Assembly: GCA_003402345.1 (NCBI GenBank)
Contig: QFXH01000001.1
Location: forward strand, 186,001 to 250,000
From: Candidatus Nitrotoga sp. MKT
Lineage (GTDB): Bacteria; Pseudomonadota; Gammaproteobacteria; Burkholderiales; Gallionellaceae
Direction: 5' to 3'
Length of the DNA stretch: 64,000 nucleotides
Part shown: one piece after another, positions 52,545 to 64,000 of the stretch
Position numbering within the stretch: the stretch's first letter is position 1
Layout of the letters: each line of letters begins with the position of its first letter
The notes under the pieces: generated by a model
What the model saw: the letters and a program-made list of their open reading frames with translations, nothing else
Databases searched by the model: none
What the model was told of the DNA's origin: nothing
Position numbers and translations under genes: made by a program

Positions 52545-52940
52545 TTATTCCACGATGCGCCGAAAAGTCCGGTAATGGTCAGCGCTGTAATAACACTCAA
52601 CAGGTTGGCCACAGACAATGCGCCGTGCACCACGATTGCGTATTCCAGGTGTTTTCACCGTGAATTCACGATAATAACCACGCTCGTGTTTGGGCAACCG
52701 TTTTTCAAAATTACTGAATATCACACCATCACGCGGATATGGAAACGGGCCGCCCCGCTTAATGAGATGCAAGGTTTCGCGCCCTTCCGGCGGCAACGCA
52801 GACACCGTGATAATCTGCATTTCACGGTCATTATTTAACCCAAACGCATAAGCATAAGTTTGTGCTGCACCCAGTGCTAGCAGCATTGCAAGCAAGCAAA
52901 ATAAAAAATGCAGGATGAACCGTGCGCTAACCATTCTCAT
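52545..52940 (-). CDS. Guanyl-specific RNase (barnase/RNase Sa-type, N1/T1 family) with N-terminal signal/TM segment
   Basis: ALPPEGRETLHLIKRGGPFPYPRDGVIFSNFEKRLPKHERGYYREFTVKTPGIRNRGARRIVCGQ...YYSADHYRTFRRI; Glu/Arg/His catalytic pattern; N-terminal ARFILHFLFCLLAMLLALGAAQTYA. Confidence 0.9.
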   Translation of the reverse strand: MRMVSARFILHFLFCLLAMLLALGAAQTYAYAFGLNNDREMQIITVSALPPEGRETLHLIKRGGPFPYPRDGVIFSNFEKRLPKHERGYYREFTVKTPGIRNRGARRIVCGQPVECYYSADHYRTFRRIVE

Positions 52941-52999
52941 CTTAAATATGGCTTCAATTTCTTCCCTATTTTGTAACACAAACGGGCAACGCCGCCACA

Positions 53000-54802
53000 C
53001 TATTCCTTCGTCACTTCCACCGTCGTTTGCACTTTCTGACGCAAACGAATATGCAGCTCATTCAGTTGTTTTTCGTCAACGGCACTGGGCGCTTGGGTTA
53101 GCAAACACTGCGCGCGTTGGGTCTTCGGAAAAGCGATCACGTCACGGATCGATTCAGAGCCGCTCATCAGCGTAACGATACGATCCAGGCCGAAGGCCAG
53201 CCCACCGTGCGGTGGTGCGCCATATTGCAGTGCGTCGAGCAGGAAGCCAAATTTTAGTTGCGCCTCTTCCGCACCGATGTTGAGCGCGCGGAATACTAAT
53301 GACTGGGTTTCCTCCTTATGAATACGCACCGAGCCACCACCAAGCTCCCAACCGTTCAACACGATGTCGTATGCCTTCGCCAAACAACGTCCAGGATCAT
53401 TTTCCAACAGGTGAAGGTGCTCGTCCTTGGGCGCAGTGAACGGATGATGGCAGGCATTCCAACGCTTAGCTTCATCATCGTATTCAAACATTGGGAAATC
53501 CACCACCCACAGGGGAGTCCATGCTGCGCCACTGACATATTTTTTCTCGTGGCCAATCTTGGTGCGTAACGCGCCGAGCGCATCATTCACTATCTTGGCC
53601 TTGTCCGCTCCGAAGAAAATCAAGTCGCCATTCTGTGCACCTGTACGGGCCATGATTATTTTCAGCGCGTCCTCATTGAGGTTCTTCACGATAGGCGATT
53701 GCAGGCCAGTTTCATTCAACTGCGTCACGTCATTGACTTTAATATAGGCCAAGCCGCGTGCACCGTAGATGCCAACAAATTTGGTGTACTCATCAATCTC
53801 GCCGCGTGTAAATGAGCCACCACCAGGCACGCGCAACGCTGCCACGCGCCCATTAGCTTGATTGGCAGGCGCAGAAAACACCTTAAATGCCACATCTTTT
53901 ACCGCATCTGTAACATCGGTGATTTCTAGTGTTACTCTCAAATCAGGCTTATCTGAACCAAAGCGCGCCATCGCCTCAGCGTGAGAAATACGCGGAAACG
54001 GATTAGGCAAAACAGTACCCAATACCTCTTTGAATACGGTGCGGAGCATTTCCTCCGTCAGCATCATAATCTGCTCTTCACCCAGAAATGAGGTCTCAAT
54101 GTCCACCTGGGTAAATTCTGGTTGGCGGTCTGCGCGCAAATCTTCATCACGGAAGCATTTAGTGATTTGATAGTAACGATCAAAACCTGCCACCATGAGC
54201 AACTGTTTGAATAGCTGGGGCGATTGCGGCAACGCAAAGAATTCGCCTGCATGAACACGCGATGGCACCAGATAGTCACGCGCACCTTCCGGTGTCGATT
54301 TAGTCAGCATCGGCGTTTCAATATCGATAAAACCCTTCGCATCCAGGAAACGGCGAAACGCCATTGCTGTTTTATAGCGTAGCATCAGATTTTTCTGCAT
54401 CTGCGGACGCCGTAGGTCAATTACGCGGTGTGTCAGGCGCACGTTCTCCGACAGATTTTCGTCATCCAGCTGGAACGGCGGCGTAAGCGCGGCATTCAGC
54501 ACTTCGATTTCATGGCATAGAATTTCGATCTCACCGCTACCAAGGTTGCTATTGGAACTACCCTCCGGGCGACGGCGCACGCGTCCGCTAATACGCAACA
54601 CAAACTCACTTCGCACCGATTCGGCAATTTTAAACATGTCCGCGCGGTCCGGTGCACATACCACTTGCGCCAGCCCTTCGCGGTCGCGAAGATCAATAAA
54701 AATTACCCCACCGTGGTCACGGCGACGGTGTGCCCAACCGCACAAAGTAACAGCTTGGCCAAGATTTGAAACGTTAAGATGTCCGCAGTAATGAGTTCGC
54801 AT
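53000..54802 (-). CDS. aspS: Aspartyl-tRNA synthetase
   Basis: 600 aa; [76 protein letters not shown]. Confidence 0.98.
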   Translation of the reverse strand: MRTHYCGHLNVSNLGQAVTLCGWAHRRRDHGGVIFIDLRDREGLAQVVCAPDRADMFKIAESVRSEFVLRISGRVRRRPEGSSNSNLGSGEIEILCHEIEVLNAALTPPFQLDDENLSENVRLTHRVIDLRRPQMQKNLMLRYKTAMAFRRFLDAKGFIDIETPMLTKSTPEGARDYLVPSRVHAGEFFALPQSPQLFKQLLMVAGFDRYYQITKCFRDEDLRADRQPEFTQVDIETSFLGEEQIMMLTEEMLRTVFKEVLGTVLPNPFPRISHAEAMARFGSDKPDLRVTLEITDVTDAVKDVAFKVFSAPANQANGRVAALRVPGGGSFTRGEIDEYTKFVGIYGARGLAYIKVNDVTQLNETGLQSPIVKNLNEDALKIIMARTGAQNGDLIFFGADKAKIVNDALGALRTKIGHEKKYVSGAAWTPLWVVDFPMFEYDDEAKRWNACHHPFTAPKDEHLHLLENDPGRCLAKAYDIVLNGWELGGGSVRIHKEETQSLVFRALNIGAEEAQLKFGFLLDALQYGAPPHGGLAFGLDRIVTLMSGSESIRDVIAFPKTQRAQCLLTQAPSAVDEKQLNELHIRLRQKVQTTVEVTKE

Positions 54803-54840
54803 ATTTTCAATAAATTAATCTAATAAATCGGGGAATTGTG

Positions 54841-55449
54841 TTAATTTTCTGGGTGGTAAGGAGTAGCAGGAGTGGCAACTACACCCATTGAAATAATGGA
54901 TTTCAACGCCACGTCCACGCTAATGTTGAGCTCGATGGTATCAGCACGACGCACATAGAAATAAAATCCGTTTACCGGACTGGGTGCAGTGGGAATAAAT
55001 ACGCCCACATATTCATCTTGAAGCTGCTGTGTGACCTCACCCGGAATAGCGGTCTGAAATGCCAACGACCATGCATCAGGGTGCGGATACCGTACCAGTA
55101 ACACCTTGCGGAAAGCAAGTCCGTTGCTGGACAGCAGCGTATCGCTAACCTGTTTCACGCTGTGGTAAATGCTGCTGACCACGGGAATGCGGCGTAGCAG
55201 ACCTTCCCAATAACTCAACAGACGCTGCCCGAGAACATTATGCACCAGCAACCCGGTACTGAGCACAATCACTACGGTAAGAATCACACCCAACCCGGGA
55301 ATGTGAATACCGAGCAGTTTATCTGGGTACCAATTTACCGGCAGCAGCAGCAGACTCTGGTCTAGCGTGCTAATTGTCAGATCCAGAACCCAGATGGTAA
55401 TACCAAGCGGAACCCACACCAATAGTCCGGTGAGCAAATATTTCTTCAC
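54841..55449 (-). CDS. DUF502 family membrane protein
   Basis: MKKYLLTGLLVWVPLGITIWVLDLTI, RIPVVSSIYHSVKQVSDTLL, VGVFIPTAPSPVNGFYFYV. Confidence 0.9.
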   Translation of the reverse strand: MKKYLLTGLLVWVPLGITIWVLDLTISTLDQSLLLLPVNWYPDKLLGIHIPGLGVILTVVIVLSTGLLVHNVLGQRLLSYWEGLLRRIPVVSSIYHSVKQVSDTLLSSNGLAFRKVLLVRYPHPDAWSLAFQTAIPGEVTQQLQDEYVGVFIPTAPSPVNGFYFYVRRADTIELNISVDVALKSIISMGVVATPATPYHPEN

Positions 55450-55709
55450 CCGTTGCCACCTGAAGTCGACGTAGCAGAACTCACTGTGCCAGTAGCTGAT
55501 TCTGATTTAGCTTCTGGTTTGCTGCCCGAACCCTTGAAGTCTGTAGCATACCAACCACTTCCCTTGAGTTGAAAGCCAGCGGCTGAAAGCTGTTTACTGA
55601 ATGTAGGCTTGCCACATGCGGGACATACGGTCAACGGCGTATCGCTGATCTTTTGCATGACATCTTTTTGCACACCACAACTGCTGCAACGATATTCGTA
55701 AATAGGCAT
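55446..55709 (-). CDS. FmdB family zinc ribbon protein
   Basis: MPIYEYRCSSCGVQKDVMQKISDTPLTVCPACGKPTFSKQLSAAGFQLKGSGWYATDF. Confidence 0.95.
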   Translation of the reverse strand: MPIYEYRCSSCGVQKDVMQKISDTPLTVCPACGKPTFSKQLSAAGFQLKGSGWYATDFKGSGSKPEAKSESATGTVSSATSTSGGNG

Positions 55710-55743
55710 GGCATCCTCCTGTTAAGAATCAAAAAGGCGCATA

Positions 55744-56319
55744 TTATACCGCAGCCTCACGACAGATGCCTGACTCCAACCCATCCAGTGTCCACTCGCC
55801 GATCCGGTAACGGATCAAGCGCAAAGTAGGGTAACCCACAGCAGCCGTCATGCGGCGTACCTGACGGTTTTTACCCTCACGAATAATGAGTTCCAACCAA
55901 CTAGTTGGTTTATTTTTACGTTCGCGGATCGGAGGAGTACGCCGCCATAAGTTTACCGGCTCTTCCATCAATCTTGCCATGGCAGGCAAAGTAACAAAAT
56001 CAGGCAACTTTACTCCACTCCGCAATTGCGCTAGTGCCGTCTCGCTTGGCTCGCCTTCCACTTGCACCCAATAAATCTTGGCTAACTTATGAAGTGGATC
56101 CGTAATGCGGTGTTGCAACAAACCATCGTCAGTAAGCAACAGCAAACCTTCACTGTCCGCATCTAACCGCCCCGCTGGATACAAATCAGGAACCGCGATA
56201 TAATCCGCTAGCGTTGGATGCAAACCGTCACGGCTAAACTGACAAATAACGCCATAAGGCTTGTTGAACAACAGGATGCGGCTCATCCGATCTTTCCACT
56301 CACTTAACAAATGATTCAT
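55744..56319 (-). CDS. rluE: rRNA large-subunit pseudouridine synthase E-like
   Basis: [60 protein letters not shown]. Confidence 0.9.
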   Translation of the reverse strand: MNHLLSEWKDRMSRILLFNKPYGVICQFSRDGLHPTLADYIAVPDLYPAGRLDADSEGLLLLTDDGLLQHRITDPLHKLAKIYWVQVEGEPSETALAQLRSGVKLPDFVTLPAMARLMEEPVNLWRRTPPIRERKNKPTSWLELIIREGKNRQVRRMTAAVGYPTLRLIRYRIGEWTLDGLESGICREAAV

Positions 56320-56354
56320 ATTACCCCAAGCTTTTCATCGGGGAGCGAAAATAC

Positions 56355-57602
56355 ATGACCCAACACATTAAGATACCGTCTCAAGGCCAAAAAATTACCG
56401 TTAACAAAGACTACACACTCAACGTGCCAGATCAGCCCATTATTCCATTTATTGAAGGCGATGGCACGGGCGTGGATATCACCCCTGTTATGCGGCGCGT
56501 GGTGGATGAAGCGGTCACCAAGGCTTACAACGGTAAACGCCAAATTGTATGGATGGAAGTATATGCCGGCGAGAAAGCCGTAAATACTTATGGCAACGAT
56601 ACATGGCTACCCGATGAAACAGTAGAAGCGGTGCGCAACCATGTTGTGTCCATTAAAGGCCCGCTCACCACCCCTACTTCCGGCGGAATGCGCTCACTCA
56701 ATGTAGCATTGCGCCAAATTCTTGACCTATACGTATGCTTACGTCCCGTACGCTGGTTCGAGGGCGTACCTACACCAGTGACAGAACCAGGAAAAGTGGA
56801 CATGGTGATCTTCCGTGAAAACACTGAAGATATTTATGCGGGTATCGAATGGGAAGCTGGCTCGCCAGAATCTAAAAAATTAATCAAATTTTTACAAGAT
56901 GAAATGGGCGTAACGAAAATTCGTTTCCCAGACACCTCTGCTATTGGCATCAAACCGGTATCTATCGAGGGTAGTGAACGTTTAATTCGTCGTGCTATCC
57001 AGTATGCTATAGATAATAAGCGCAAGTCCGTCACCTTGGTACACAAGGGTAACATAATGAAGTTCACCGAAGGCGGCTTCAAAAAATGGGGCTACGAACT
57101 CGCCAAGCGAGAATTCGGCGGGATAGAAATCGACGGTGGGCCGTGGCTAAAGCTGCCCGAAAAATATGGAAGCATCATCATTAAAGACGTAATTGCCGAC
57201 GCATTTCTACAGCAAATTTTGTTGCGTCCTGCAGAATATGACGTTATCGCTACCTTGAATCTCAATGGCGACTATATATCTGATGCACTGGCGGCAGAAG
57301 TCGGCGGTATTGGTATCGCACCGGGTGCCAATCTGTCTGATAGCATTGCAATGTTTGAAGCCACTCACGGCACCGCACCGAAGTATGCTGGCAAAGATTA
57401 CGTAAATCCCGGTTCATTGATTCTCTCAGCAGAGATGATGCTACGCCATATCGGCTGGACGGAAGCCGCCGATCTAATTATCAAGGGCATGAACGGAGCA
57501 ATCGCCGCCAAGACCGTTACCTATGATTTCGCACGGCTAACACTAGGGGCACAACAAATATCGTGCTCTGCATTCGGCGACGCCATAGTTAAAAACATGT
57601 AA
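56355..57602 (+). CDS. icd: NADP-dependent isocitrate dehydrogenase
   Basis: 415 aa; [47 protein letters not shown]-type ending with [23 protein letters not shown]. Confidence 0.97.
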   Translation: MTQHIKIPSQGQKITVNKDYTLNVPDQPIIPFIEGDGTGVDITPVMRRVVDEAVTKAYNGKRQIVWMEVYAGEKAVNTYGNDTWLPDETVEAVRNHVVSIKGPLTTPTSGGMRSLNVALRQILDLYVCLRPVRWFEGVPTPVTEPGKVDMVIFRENTEDIYAGIEWEAGSPESKKLIKFLQDEMGVTKIRFPDTSAIGIKPVSIEGSERLIRRAIQYAIDNKRKSVTLVHKGNIMKFTEGGFKKWGYELAKREFGGIEIDGGPWLKLPEKYGSIIIKDVIADAFLQQILLRPAEYDVIATLNLNGDYISDALAAEVGGIGIAPGANLSDSIAMFEATHGTAPKYAGKDYVNPGSLILSAEMMLRHIGWTEAADLIIKGMNGAIAAKTVTYDFARLTLGAQQISCSAFGDAIVKNM

Positions 57603-57700
57603 TTGACAGAGTAAGTTGGTTGGGTAAGACCTAAATTTATCTTAACAGTCACCACAATCAGCTGAAAACGGTGTTTTTAACTTTAAGGCTCTAGCATAAA

Positions 57701-60700
57701 GTGCATTCTCTTGTTTCATCCGTTGACATAGCCTCATCTTTTTCAACCGCATATCTGACGCGGGGACGTCAATATTATCGTGAGAACAAAGTTACGGCGC
57801 TGAGTACCAGCCCAAATGGTGCCTTGGTTACCGCACTTGTCACAGGCTCAAATAAAAACCGGTATCACGTCAATATCCTTCTGCAAGCCAAGCCGGGAGG
57901 TCATGTACTGATCAACGGAAAATGCAGTTGCCCAGTGGGCTACAACTGCAAGCATGTTGCCGCAACACTAATCAAGGCCCAAGCAGAATCTCCTCGTGAA
58001 GCTCAAGCGCCAGCAGATAAAGTATCACCAAATGTGACGGATTTACCAGATGAAATTTCCATCTGGCTGAACGAAATGGCGCGTGTAGCCATACCAACAC
58101 TAGACCGCGATACCTTGCCCGCGAACGTGTCACAACGTTTACTGTATGTTTTAAAATTGAACGATAGCAAGCCAGCAAGAGTGGCAGTAACATTTTTCAC
58201 TGCCAGATTGCTCAAGGCCGGGGGGTTTGGCAAAAAAACGTTTCATAATTCCATAGCCAATATTTTTATCGGCGCGACGCCACGCTATTTTACCGAGCGA
58301 GACAAGGAAATTGTCGCGTCATTAAACTTGATGCGCACGACTGGTGGCTATTTAACTGGTGCACAGGGTGCCCGGTGGATGACAGAAATGATTGCCACTG
58401 GCAGATGCTTTTGGGAAGTACCTGATTCCAAGCCGCTGGTCTTTGGTGAAAAATGCGTCACACAACCTGTTTGGATCCTAGACACGCAGGGAAACCAGCA
58501 ACTACAGATCGAAACAATACCGCCATCTCGAGTGCTACCGTTTTCTCCACCTTGGTATATCAATGAAATCACATCGACCTGCGGCAAATTGGATACCGGG
58601 CTGCCCGACGAAATTGCTTGCGTTCTGGTTAGTGCGCCAGCAATCCCATCAGCACTAGCCAGCCGTATCGGCAACGAATTAACACAAAAACTACCCGGTA
58701 TAAAAGTTCACCTGCCGGAGGTGTTGCAAGAACGAAAGGTAAGCGATCGACATCCTGTTCCATATTTACGTTTTTACACAGTAGCATTGAATCCACCGCC
58801 TTATATGGCCTCTTTCCACTTTAAAAATGACCTCCAAAATGAACCAAAAACACTCGATTTAGTGCGTCTTGAATTTGACTATGGCGGCGTACGAGTTGAC
58901 GCTATATCAACCGAAAAATCGATAGCACAGCGTAGTGGCAATGAATTGTTGCGCATTGACCGCAATATTACCGCTGAAGAAAGTTATTCCCACGCACTTA
59001 CCGACTTGGGATTTTTCTTTGTCGACTTATCAATTTTTTCCGAATTAGATAACAAACATAATGGCTCTTTTATTCTGGGTGGAGATGACAAAGAATGGAT
59101 CAACTTCTGCCTTGCCAACCTTCCCGAGCTGCGAGCGTCTGGCTGGCAGATCGAAATGGAACCAAGCTTTAATTTTCGTTTCGCCGAGATTGAAGACTGG
59201 ACAGCCACCGTCAATGAGGACGGTGATAACAACAACTGGTTCGGCATAGCGCTGGGTATCCAAATAGACGGACTACCAGTCAACTTGCTGCCTGTCTTAC
59301 TGGATTTAATTCGCCAGTTTCCAGAACAAATGAGTATGCAGGCTCTGGCGCAGCTTAGCGCTGAAAACATACCGCTCATAGCACGGCTTGCCGATGGCCG
59401 CTTGGTGACATTACCGATTTCCCGCATACAAAATATTCTGTCAGTACTGGTGGAGCTTTTCGATAAAGATACCGTACATAATTTGCAGCGAATCGAATTG
59501 TCTGCGGTTCAGGCAGGACGCTTGGCAGAATTGGAAAAGGTTGCGGGTCTGCGCTGGTTGGGCGGCGAGCGTTTACGTGAATTAGGGCGCAAGCTGCACG
59601 ATTTCAATGGGATTCAGCCAGTTGCGCCGCCTGCTGGCCTAAAAACCGATTTGCGGGGCTATCAACAAGAAGGGCTTAACTGGCTGCAATTTCTGCGTGA
59701 ATATGAACTGGCTGGCATTCTGGCTGATGATATGGGATTAGGTAAAACAGTGCAGGCTTTAGCCCATCTTCTGGTAGAAAAAGAATCTGGGCGCATGAAC
59801 TACCCCAGCTTGGTGGTCGCACCCACCAGCCTGATATTCAACTGGCTGCGGGAAACAGAGCGTTTTGCGCCAGATTTACGCGTATTGGTATTGCAGGGCC
59901 AATTGCGCAAGCAACATTTCGAATCTATTGGAACTTATGACTTAGTGCTCACCACCTATCCCTTGCTGCCACGCGACAAAGAAATGCTGACCGGACAGGA
60001 ATTTCATTTATTAATCCTTGATGAAGGTCATATCATCAAAAATCCAAAGTCGCAAGCCACTCAAATTGTGCATCAAATCAAAGCACGCCACAGGCTAGCA
60101 CTCACTGGCACACCGCTGGAAAATCACCTGGGCGAACTATGGTCGCTGTTTCATTTTCTACTGCCAGGATTATTGGGTAATGACAAAAGTTTTCGTAAGC
60201 TGTTCCGCACGCCCATCGAAAAACAAGGTGACAATACCCGGCGCGCGGTACTTTCACGCCGCATTGCCCCATTTTTACTACGCCGCACTAAAGCACAGGT
60301 AGTCAAAGAATTACCACCCAAAACAGAAATTATTCGCTCCTGCGAACTATCTGGCGCTCAGCGCGACTTATACGAAACTATCCGGGTAGCCATGCATGAA
60401 AAGATACGCCTGGAAATTGACAAGAAAGGCATGAATCGCAGTCATATTATTATTCTCGACGCACTGCTTAAATTACGTCAAACCTGCTGTGATCCACGTC
60501 TGCTTAAGTTACCTGCTGCGAAACAGGTAACACATTCAGCAAAACTGGAGCTTCTTATGTCTTTGCTGCCGGACATGGTGGAAGAAGGACGGAGCATCCT
60601 GTTGTTCTCCCAGTTCACCTCTATGTTGGCATTGATCGAATTGGAACTTGCCAAATTTAACTTACCCTATGTCAAACTGACCGGAGACACCCGTGATCGC

Positions 60701-61063
60701 GCCACTCCAGTACAACGTTTTCAAAACGGAGAAGTGCCCATCTTCCTGATCAGTCTCAAAGCGGGCGGTGTAGGCCTTAACCTCACCACCGCCGACACCG
60801 TCATTCATTATGATCCGTGGTGGAACCCTGCGGTAGAAAATCAAGCTACTGACCGCGCCCATCGCATAGGCCAGGAAAATCCGGTTTTCGTCTACAAGCT
60901 GATCACTGAAAGCACCGTAGAAGAAAAAATTGTTGCCATGCAGGGGAAAAAACGTGACTTAGCGCAAGGCATTCTGGATGATAACGGGGAAGCTGTCGCT
61001 CCTTTTTCCACAGAAGAGCTTGCAATGCTATTCGAGCCATTGCAAACATCAAGTACGATATAA
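57701..61063 (+). CDS. SNF2-family helicase with N-terminal SWIM zinc finger
   Basis: CSCPVGYNCKHVAATL (SWIM); GYQQEGLNWLQFLREYELAGILADDMGLGKTVQALAHLL, LILDEGHIIKN, LTGTPLENHLGELWSLFHFLLPG, DPWWNPAVENQATDRAHRIGQ. Confidence 0.93.
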   Translation: MHSLVSSVDIASSFSTAYLTRGRQYYRENKVTALSTSPNGALVTALVTGSNKNRYHVNILLQAKPGGHVLINGKCSCPVGYNCKHVAATLIKAQAESPREAQAPADKVSPNVTDLPDEISIWLNEMARVAIPTLDRDTLPANVSQRLLYVLKLNDSKPARVAVTFFTARLLKAGGFGKKTFHNSIANIFIGATPRYFTERDKEIVASLNLMRTTGGYLTGAQGARWMTEMIATGRCFWEVPDSKPLVFGEKCVTQPVWILDTQGNQQLQIETIPPSRVLPFSPPWYINEITSTCGKLDTGLPDEIACVLVSAPAIPSALASRIGNELTQKLPGIKVHLPEVLQERKVSDRHPVPYLRFYTVALNPPPYMASFHFKNDLQNEPKTLDLVRLEFDYGGVRVDAISTEKSIAQRSGNELLRIDRNITAEESYSHALTDLGFFFVDLSIFSELDNKHNGSFILGGDDKEWINFCLANLPELRASGWQIEMEPSFNFRFAEIEDWTATVNEDGDNNNWFGIALGIQIDGLPVNLLPVLLDLIRQFPEQMSMQALAQLSAENIPLIARLADGRLVTLPISRIQNILSVLVELFDKDTVHNLQRIELSAVQAGRLAELEKVAGLRWLGGERLRELGRKLHDFNGIQPVAPPAGLKTDLRGYQQEGLNWLQFLREYELAGILADDMGLGKTVQALAHLLVEKESGRMNYPSLVVAPTSLIFNWLRETERFAPDLRVLVLQGQLRKQHFESIGTYDLVLTTYPLLPRDKEMLTGQEFHLLILDEGHIIKNPKSQATQIVHQIKARHRLALTGTPLENHLGELWSLFHFLLPGLLGNDKSFRKLFRTPIEKQGDNTRRAVLSRRIAPFLLRRTKAQVVKELPPKTEIIRSCELSGAQRDLYETIRVAMHEKIRLEIDKKGMNRSHIIILDALLKLRQTCCDPRLLKLPAAKQVTHSAKLELLMSLLPDMVEEGRSILLFSQFTSMLALIELELAKFNLPYVKLTGDTRDRATPVQRFQNGEVPIFLISLKAGGVGLNLTTADTVIHYDPWWNPAVENQATDRAHRIGQENPVFVYKLITESTVEEKIVAMQGKKRDLAQGILDDNGEAVAPFSTEELAMLFEPLQTSSTI

Positions 61064-61153
61064 ATGGGGAAAAACTTTATTCTGCAATAAACAAACCTCT
61101 ACTAAAACTTTGCATTTCAGACCAATAACATTATTGGACGATTTTTAATTAAT

Positions 61154-61182
61154 AAAAAAGCCCGCTAAAGCGGGCTTTTTTA
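61154..61182. terminator. Rho-independent terminator (bidirectional)
   Basis: AAAAAAGCCCGC-TAAA-GCGGGCTTTTTT. Confidence 0.9.
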
Positions 61183-61197
61183 AACCAAAAATCTATC

Positions 61198-61401
61198 TTA
61201 AGGAGCCTGAATATTGGCGGCTTGTTTGCCTTTAGGACCTTGAACGATATCAAAAGTAACTTTTTGACCCTCTTTAAGAGACTTAAAGCCACTCATGGTA
61301 ATTGCGGAAAAATGAGCAAATAAATCTTCGCTACCATCATCCGGAGTAATAAAACCATAACCTTTTGCATCATTGAACCATTTAACTGTACCGTTTGCCA
61401 T
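61198..61401 (-). CDS. Cold-shock protein
   Basis: 67 aa; [34 protein letters not shown]. Confidence 0.97.
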   Translation of the reverse strand: MANGTVKWFNDAKGYGFITPDDGSEDLFAHFSAITMSGFKSLKEGQKVTFDIVQGPKGKQAANIQAP

Positions 61402-61627
61402 GCTTCACTTCCTTAACTAAAAAACCGGGTGGATTCCCGTTAAACTGTTTGAATTCCAAGAGCGTACATGGCAAAACCAGTACTGCAGGTAACTTGCATT
61501 CAAACACCCAAGCACTTTTTACTCCTATTTAAGCGATTTAGTCAAGGTTTATACGCTTTATTTTAAAAGTACTTGAAAAAATCTCATGAATCATCGAACA
61601 TATCAAAATGCACATTTGTAACGATTA

Positions 61628-61942
61628 ATGACTATGGTAACTAAATATGAGAATGCATCCTTACTGAAAGCAGAGCGGAGCAAAATCAAACCACCTAAAC
61701 TGTACAAAGTGCTGCTATTTAATGACGAGTTCACAACGATGGATTTTGTAGTTAAAGTGCTACAAACTTTTTTTTCAATGAGCCACGAACGCGCAACCCA
61801 TCTAATGCTCAAAATTCACCATGAAGGGTTGGCAATATGCGGAGTCTATACTAAAGATATTGCAGAAACAAAGATAGAGCAGGTGTCGGCATTTGCCAAA
61901 CAGCACGGACATCCACTACGATGTGGACTAGAGGAAACATAA
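61628..61942 (+). CDS. clpS: ATP-dependent Clp protease adaptor ClpS
   Basis: KPPKLYKVLLFNDEFTTMDFVVKVLQTFF...ATHLMLKIHHEGLAICGVYTKDIAETKIEQV. Confidence 0.96.
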   Translation: MTMVTKYENASLLKAERSKIKPPKLYKVLLFNDEFTTMDFVVKVLQTFFSMSHERATHLMLKIHHEGLAICGVYTKDIAETKIEQVSAFAKQHGHPLRCGLEET

Positions 61943-61945
61943 CTT

Positions 61946-64000
61946 ATGATCGCGCAAGAACTTGAAATCAGCCTGCACCTAGCGTTCGTTGAAGCACGCC
62001 AGAAACGCTTCCAATTTATCACGGTGGAACACCTGCTGCTGGCGATGCTGGATAACTCCTCTGCCGCACATGTATTACGTGCTTGCGGGGCAGATGTCGA
62101 AGAATTGCGCGCAGTACTAACCGATTTTATTAATACGCATACGCCAGTCGCACCTGGTAACAGCGAAGTAGACACGCAACCCACTGTCGGCTTCCAACGC
62201 GTCATTCAGCGCGCTATTTTACATGTGCAATCATCTAGCAAAAAGGAAGTTTCCGGTGCCAACATACTGGTTGCCCTGTTTAGTGAAAAAGATTCCCACG
62301 CCGTGTTTTTCCTAAACCAGCGTGCCATCACCCGGCTAGATGTAGCAAACTATATTGCACATGGAATTGATAAAGCCGCTCAATCAAGCACTCAAAAATC
62401 AGCAGATACTGAAATAGAACAAGAACCAAGCCAGAAGAGCGCCCTGTGCGACTACACGCTTGATCTCAACGCACAAGCTTTAGCTGGCAAAATCGACCCA
62501 CTAATTGGACGCGAAACCGAGCTGACACGAGTTATTCAAACCTTGTGCCGCCGTCGCAAGAACAACCCATTATTGGTCGGTGAAGCTGGTGTAGGTAAAA
62601 CCGCTATCGCTGAAGGGTTGGCGCGCCGAATTAAGGAAAACAACGTACCAGAAATTCTCAGAAATGCTCAAATCTATGCATTAGACATGGGCGCACTGCT
62701 AGCTGGCACTAAATATCGCGGCGATTTTGAACAACGCCTAAAGGCTGTACTTAAAGAATTAGCCGATGAACCAAACGCCATTCTGTTCATTGACGAAATA
62801 CACACTCTAATAGGCGCAGGTGCAGCCTCAGGTGGCACCATGGATGCGTCCAACTTACTCAAGCCTGCACTTTCAAGTAGTGGACTTAAATGCATCGGTG
62901 CAACTACCTATCAAGAATATCGCGGTATTTTCGAGAAAGACCATGCGCTATCACGCCGTTTCCAAAAAGTAGATGTGCTGGAGCCCTCGGTTGAACAGAC
63001 CATTGAAATTCTAAAAGGATTGAAGTCTCGCTTTGAAACTCATCACGGTATCAAATACAGCGCCGCTGCACTAACCAGCGCGGTCGAGCTATCCTCACGT
63101 TTTATCAATGACAGACACCTTCCTGACAAAGCAATTGACGTAATTGATGAAGCGGGTGCAGCACAACGCATATTGCCAAAGTCAAAGCAAAAAAAACTTA
63201 TAGGCAAGCATGAAATCGAGGACATCATCGCCAAGATTGCACGCGTACCCTCACGCACTGTTTCTTCTGATGATCGCAATTTATTAAAAACACTGGATCG
63301 TGACCTCAAAACCGTAGTGTTCGGCCAGAATGCCGCCATTGACGTACTGGCACGCGCCATAAAGATGTCCCGAAGTGGATTGGGCAATCCGCAAAAACCA
63401 ATCGGCAGCTTCTTGTTCTCTGGCCCTACCGGTGTGGGCAAAACTGAAGTAGCACGTCAACTTGCCTTTGCAATGGGCATGCCGTTAAACCGCTTTGACA
63501 TGTCTGAGTATATGGAACGTCACGCGGTATCACGCCTTATTGGGGCACCACCTGGCTATGTCGGCTTCGATCAGGGTGGTCTACTCACTGAAGCAATCAA
63601 CAAGCAGCCTCATTGTGTGTTACTACTAGACGAAATCGAGAAAGCACACCCGGACATTTTTAATATTCTGTTACAAGTGATGGATCACGGTACGCTCACT
63701 GATAACAACGGACGCAAGGCAGATTTCCGTAATGTAGTTATTATTATGACCACCAATGCGGGGGCCGATGCATTAAGTAAAGCACAGATAGGTTTCACTA
63801 AGAGCGGAGTGAGCGGCGACGAAGCGGCCGAAATCAAGCGGCTATTCACGCCAGAATTCCGTAATCGATTGGATGCTACCATTTCCTTCGCCGCACTGAA
63901 TAAAGAAGTCATCTTGCGCGTAGTAGACAAATTCCTGATGCAGCTTGAGGAACAATTACACGAGAAGAAAGTGGAGGTCATCTTCACCGATGCACTCAAA
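61946..64000 (+). CDS. clpA: ATP-dependent Clp protease ATP-binding subunit ClpA, 3' end outside window
   Basis: ATG at 61946: [35 protein letters not shown]; Walker [16 protein letters not shown] and second AAA domain [15 protein letters not shown]; open to window end. Confidence 0.96.
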   Translation, partial: MIAQELEISLHLAFVEARQKRFQFITVEHLLLAMLDNSSAAHVLRACGADVEELRAVLTDFINTHTPVAPGNSEVDTQPTVGFQRVIQRAILHVQSSSKKEVSGANILVALFSEKDSHAVFFLNQRAITRLDVANYIAHGIDKAAQSSTQKSADTEIEQEPSQKSALCDYTLDLNAQALAGKIDPLIGRETELTRVIQTLCRRRKNNPLLVGEAGVGKTAIAEGLARRIKENNVPEILRNAQIYALDMGALLAGTKYRGDFEQRLKAVLKELADEPNAILFIDEIHTLIGAGAASGGTMDASNLLKPALSSSGLKCIGATTYQEYRGIFEKDHALSRRFQKVDVLEPSVEQTIEILKGLKSRFETHHGIKYSAAALTSAVELSSRFINDRHLPDKAIDVIDEAGAAQRILPKSKQKKLIGKHEIEDIIAKIARVPSRTVSSDDRNLLKTLDRDLKTVVFGQNAAIDVLARAIKMSRSGLGNPQKPIGSFLFSGPTGVGKTEVARQLAFAMGMPLNRFDMSEYMERHAVSRLIGAPPGYVGFDQGGLLTEAINKQPHCVLLLDEIEKAHPDIFNILLQVMDHGTLTDNNGRKADFRNVVIIMTTNAGADALSKAQIGFTKSGVSGDEAAEIKRLFTPEFRNRLDATISFAALNKEVILRVVDKFLMQLEEQLHEKKVEVIFTDALK

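Noticed and set aside
1-64000. tRNA or rRNA genes
   Set aside because: None recognised by eye; a tRNAscan/Infernal run would be needed to exclude them.

Overview
Bacterial chromosomal window, probably betaproteobacterial (Gallionellaceae/Nitrosomonadales-like by gene content; this is inference). The left end holds the adaptation half of a type I-C CRISPR-Cas locus: a 3' cas4 fragment, cas1, cas2, a ~178 bp leader, and an array of 67 near-identical 37-bp repeats plus one decayed terminal repeat (2088-6912, 67 spacers). Array oddities: two adjacent spacers that are the same sequence at different lengths, a terminal repeat with seven clustered C-to-T changes, and a solitary repeat 1.6 kb beyond the array next to a broken IS630 transposase. 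From ~10 to 19.3 kb a minus-strand cluster is themed on phosphate/polyphosphate economy: SixA-like phosphatase, CYTH-CHAD, OlsB-like, OlsA/PlsC-like, PhoU, PhoX-like DUF839 and Ppk1. It is interspersed with short repeats that share an apparent IS630 terminus. The rest is mostly housekeeping: EAL-CBS-GGDEF, RegB/RegA, TonB receptor/PepSY, NYN-LOTUS, queF, smc, chrA, PBP7-like, MFS, grpE-dnaK-dnaJ with two sigma-32-type promoters, uup, a peroxiredoxin, a zinc/manganese-type transporter operon with no ATPase gene, clsB/EEP/nadA/nudB, a barnase-like RNase plus barstar, aspS, rluE, icd, a SWIM-SNF2 helicase, csp, clpS and clpA (truncated by the window). I see no convincing wholly new system. The best leads are the CRISPR array anomalies, the orphan repeat/IS junction, the phosphate cluster and the RNase-barstar pair.
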